Assembly (NCBI RefSeq): GCF_003991905.1
Contig: NZ_RSCL01000022.1
Span: 1-64,000, forward strand
Source of the DNA: Dulcicalothrix desertica PCC 7102
GTDB taxonomy: Bacteria; Cyanobacteriota; Cyanobacteriia; Cyanobacteriales; Nostocaceae
Reading direction: 5' to 3'
DNA: 64,000 bases
Part shown: positions 62,109-64,000 of the stretch, piece by piece
How positions within the stretch are numbered: the first letter of the stretch is position 1
Layout: each line of letters starts with the position of its first letter
The notes under the pieces: model-generated
The model's database searches: none
Told to the model about the DNA's origin: nothing
The model's input: the letters and a program-made list of their open reading frames with translations, nothing else
Program-made: the position numbers and the translations under genes

Positions 62109-62633
62109 ATGCAAATTCCTAAAATCGTAACGAAACGCTTAATTTTACGAGGATATGAGGAAAATGATTTAGATGCTTTCGCTGATATGTACGGCAATCC
62201 TGATGTTATGCGCTACATCGGTTCGGGTCAAACTTCTAACCGTTCTGAATCTTGGCGCCTTATGGCAGTGATGTTAGGACATTGGCATCTACGTGGTTAT
62301 GGGTCATGGGCTGTTGAGGAACGTACTAGCGGCGCCATGATTGGTAGAGTTGGTTGTTGGCGCCCTGAAGGATGGCCAGGATTTGAGATTGGTTGGATGA
62401 TTCGACGGGAATTTTGGGGAAAAGGATTTGCGACTGAGGCGGGTAGTGCTGCTATGGAATTTGCTTTTGAGGAGCTAGAGCAACCGCACGTGATTAGTAT
62501 TATTCAGCCAGAGAATGCTGCTTCTCGACGTGTTGCCGAGAAGTTGGGGGAGAAGTTGGAGGGTACAGCAGAAGTTTTGGGTAAAGAATGTGTGGTTTAT
62601 GGAATTAGTCGAGAGGAGTGGGAAAATAGTTAA
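62109..62633 (+). CDS. GNAT N-acetyltransferase (RimJ/RimL-like)
   Basis: About 174 residues from ATG 62109 (MQIPKIVTKRLILRGYEEND), which matches the family's start; codons from 62079 are unsupported. GNAT marks: TKRLILRGY at the N-terminus, GRVGCWRPEGWPGFEIGWMI (motif D/A), RREFWGKGFATEAGSAAMEF (acetyl-CoA loop, Q/RxxGxG/A-like) and NAASRRVAEKLGEKLEG (motif B). It acetylates an amine of unknown identity. A broken peptidase gene follows 20 bp on. Confidence 0.9.
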   Translation: MQIPKIVTKRLILRGYEENDLDAFADMYGNPDVMRYIGSGQTSNRSESWRLMAVMLGHWHLRGYGSWAVEERTSGAMIGRVGCWRPEGWPGFEIGWMIRREFWGKGFATEAGSAAMEFAFEELEQPHVISIIQPENAASRRVAEKLGEKLEGTAEVLGKECVVYGISREEWENS

Positions 62634-62654
62634 ATTATCAACATCAAAAACAAA

Positions 62655-64000
62655 ATGTCAGAATACCTTAAAATCGAAGAATTAATTGCGTTGCCAAGGC
62701 TGTAAATCCTTCTATTAGTAACGATGGAACAAGGGTTGCTTATGTGAAACGTCAAGTTGACTGGGATAGCAATGTTTATCAATGGCATGTTTGGGTTTAT
62801 GAGAATGGTAATAATTATCCATTGACGCGCGGTAAAAATGAAAGTTATCAACCTAAATGGGCGCCTTTTGATAGTGTACATTCCAAAACTTTGGCTTATT
62901 TAGCAAGACCGAGTGAAAGGGATAGGAAAAGGCAAATTTTTATTAAGCCTGATGGTGATGTTACGGCTTTTCAAGTTTCTTATGCTTCTGAAGATATTAC
63001 CGCGTTTCAATGGGCGCCGTCAGGAGAGGGATTTTTCTTTGTTTCGCGTGAGGTTGAAGCTAAACCTATCAAAAAACGACGAGAAATTTATGGAGATATT
63101 GAGTATGTTAACCGTGAGTACCGCAATAGTACTTTATTTTATCTAGATTTGCAAAAAGGATTGGATAAAACTTTGCAAGCTAGTAAGTTACCGAAAGATT
63201 TGCGCGAAGGTAATGAAAACAAAGAGAATAATGGCACTAAAGAAGAAAAAGATGAATTGTCTATACAGTTTACATGTTTGAAAAATCTTCATATCCATGA
63301 TTTTGATGTCGCTAGTAGTGGGAAAAAAGTCGCTTTGCTTGCTACACCTTCACCAAATTTAGCAGAACAAGACAAAATTGAAATTTATATTTTAGATGTA
63401 GATTCTAAGGAAGTTAATAAACTTGACGTTCCTCTTGTTGGTGTTAAACGTAACATTTTATTTTCTCCAGATAGTACTTGTGTTTGCTTTACTTATTTAC
63501 GTACTGGCAAATGGTTTGATGATAAGTATATAGCTGTATATAATTTAGACAATAATCAAATTACTAAGCTGACACCAGATGTTACGGGTATTAATGAATG
63601 TGTTTCTCCGCTACGTTGGACGACTAAAGGAATTTTAATTTGGTGGCAATATAAAACTAGCAGTAAATTGGGTATATTAAAACTCGATGGCAAAGTAACT
63701 CCACTTGTTGCAGATAATAAGTCGTATATTCAAATTGCTGCAATTAGTTTAGATGGCGAAAATTTTGCTTATATAAAGGGTGGCTCTCAAGATTGTTACG
63801 AGCTTTATTATAATGATGTGCGTGCGACAAATCAATCAAGTATATTAACGAACAAGGCTTTTGCTCAAAAAGAAGTTATTGAATGGTCTAGTTTAGATGG
63901 TACTAAAGTAGAGGGGATTTTATGTAAACCTGTTGATTTTGATTCTAGTAAAAAATATCCTTTGTTAGTCAGGGTGCATGGTGGACCTAAATCAACGTCG
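62655..64000 (+). CDS. S9 family peptidase (prolyl oligopeptidase type), 5' frameshift, cut by the window end
   Basis: ATG 62655 opens MSEYLKIEELIALPRL-stop. The protein then continues in another frame from about 62697: AVNPSISNDGTRVAYVKRQV, with no stop to the window end. A single-base loss near 62693-62699 would explain it. The visible 430 residues are the beta-propeller part of an acylaminoacyl-peptidase-like enzyme (WAPSGEGFFFVSREVEAKPI; NILFSPDSTCVCFTYL). The start of the hydrolase domain follows (ILCKPVDF, PLLVRVHGGPKSTS). The catalytic Ser-Asp-His lie beyond the window. It may be a pseudogene, or start at GTG 62744, or the shift may be a sequence error. Confidence 0.8.

Noticed and set aside
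1-64000. HIP1 octamers (GCGATCGC)
   Set aside because: None noticed by eye; short pieces such as GCGATCGG or ACGATCG do not match the octamer.
1-64000. tRNA or rRNA genes
   Set aside because: No TTCGA-type T-arm with matching acceptor stems and no rRNA core sequence was recognised; a covariance scan was not possible.

Overview
The window comes from a filamentous, probably heterocyst-forming or otherwise multicellular cyanobacterium (order Nostocales or close). The reasons are the A/T-rich genes, the heptamer repeats (STRR type: GTGCTGA, TTAGGAG), many dispersed palindromes between genes, and gene types typical of that group: NB-ARC/WD40 proteins, pentapeptide and RTX proteins, Uma2 proteins, and a cyclic-nucleotide-domain type I exporter. 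There is no rRNA, tRNA, CRISPR array or complete insertion sequence. An unusual genome-wide mark is the palindrome GGCGCC, about 100 copies in 64 kb, mostly inside genes, while the usual cyanobacterial HIP1 octamer was not seen.

Layout. 0-14 kb: housekeeping and envelope genes (purN, a TonB-dependent receptor, an outer-membrane protein relic, murJ, a pentapeptide protein, a histidine kinase interrupted by an in-frame stop, an LCP glycopolymer transferase, manC, a UbiB-family kinase, an HNH nuclease pair). 14-19.4 kb: a tail-anchored coiled-coil protein, a zinc metallopeptidase, a possible PD-(D/E)xK protein, a non-coding stretch dense in GGTAC motifs, and an ABC-2 exporter (ATPase plus permease).

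19.4-35.5 kb is the most interesting part. Ten minus-strand genes run from 30.3 to 19.5 kb: coiled-coil protein, NrdG-like radical SAM protein, three distinct GTPases, a large tail-anchored protein, a membrane protein with an FHA-like tail, a vWA protein, a small protein and a Ycf46-like AAA+ ATPase. They diverge from two plus-strand genes: a LuxR-HTH/NB-ARC/14-WD40 protein overlapped by four bases by a lysine-2,3-aminomutase-like radical SAM enzyme. I read this as one NTPase-driven sensing or conflict system with radical SAM enzymes as possible output. The components are readable in the sequence; the function is inference.

35.7-52.2 kb: a lipoxygenase-like protein with altered metal ligands, then a type I secretion locus. 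The locus has two pentapeptide-RTX chimeras and one RTX protein (likely cargo), a glycosyltransferase, a glycosyltransferase-parvulin fusion, the ABC exporter and its HlyD-type adaptor. 52.3-53.5 kb: a toxin/antitoxin-like pair whose toxin-like gene is broken by a 134-bp MITE with a 10-bp target duplication. 53.4-64 kb: a Ser/Thr kinase, a class V aminotransferase, two Uma2 proteins, secreted proteins, a secreted WD40 protein, an alpha/beta hydrolase, a GNAT acetyltransferase and a 5'-frameshifted S9 peptidase running off the window.

Several genes have their last codons and stop supplied by dispersed repeats, so repeat insertion appears to have been reshaping gene ends here.
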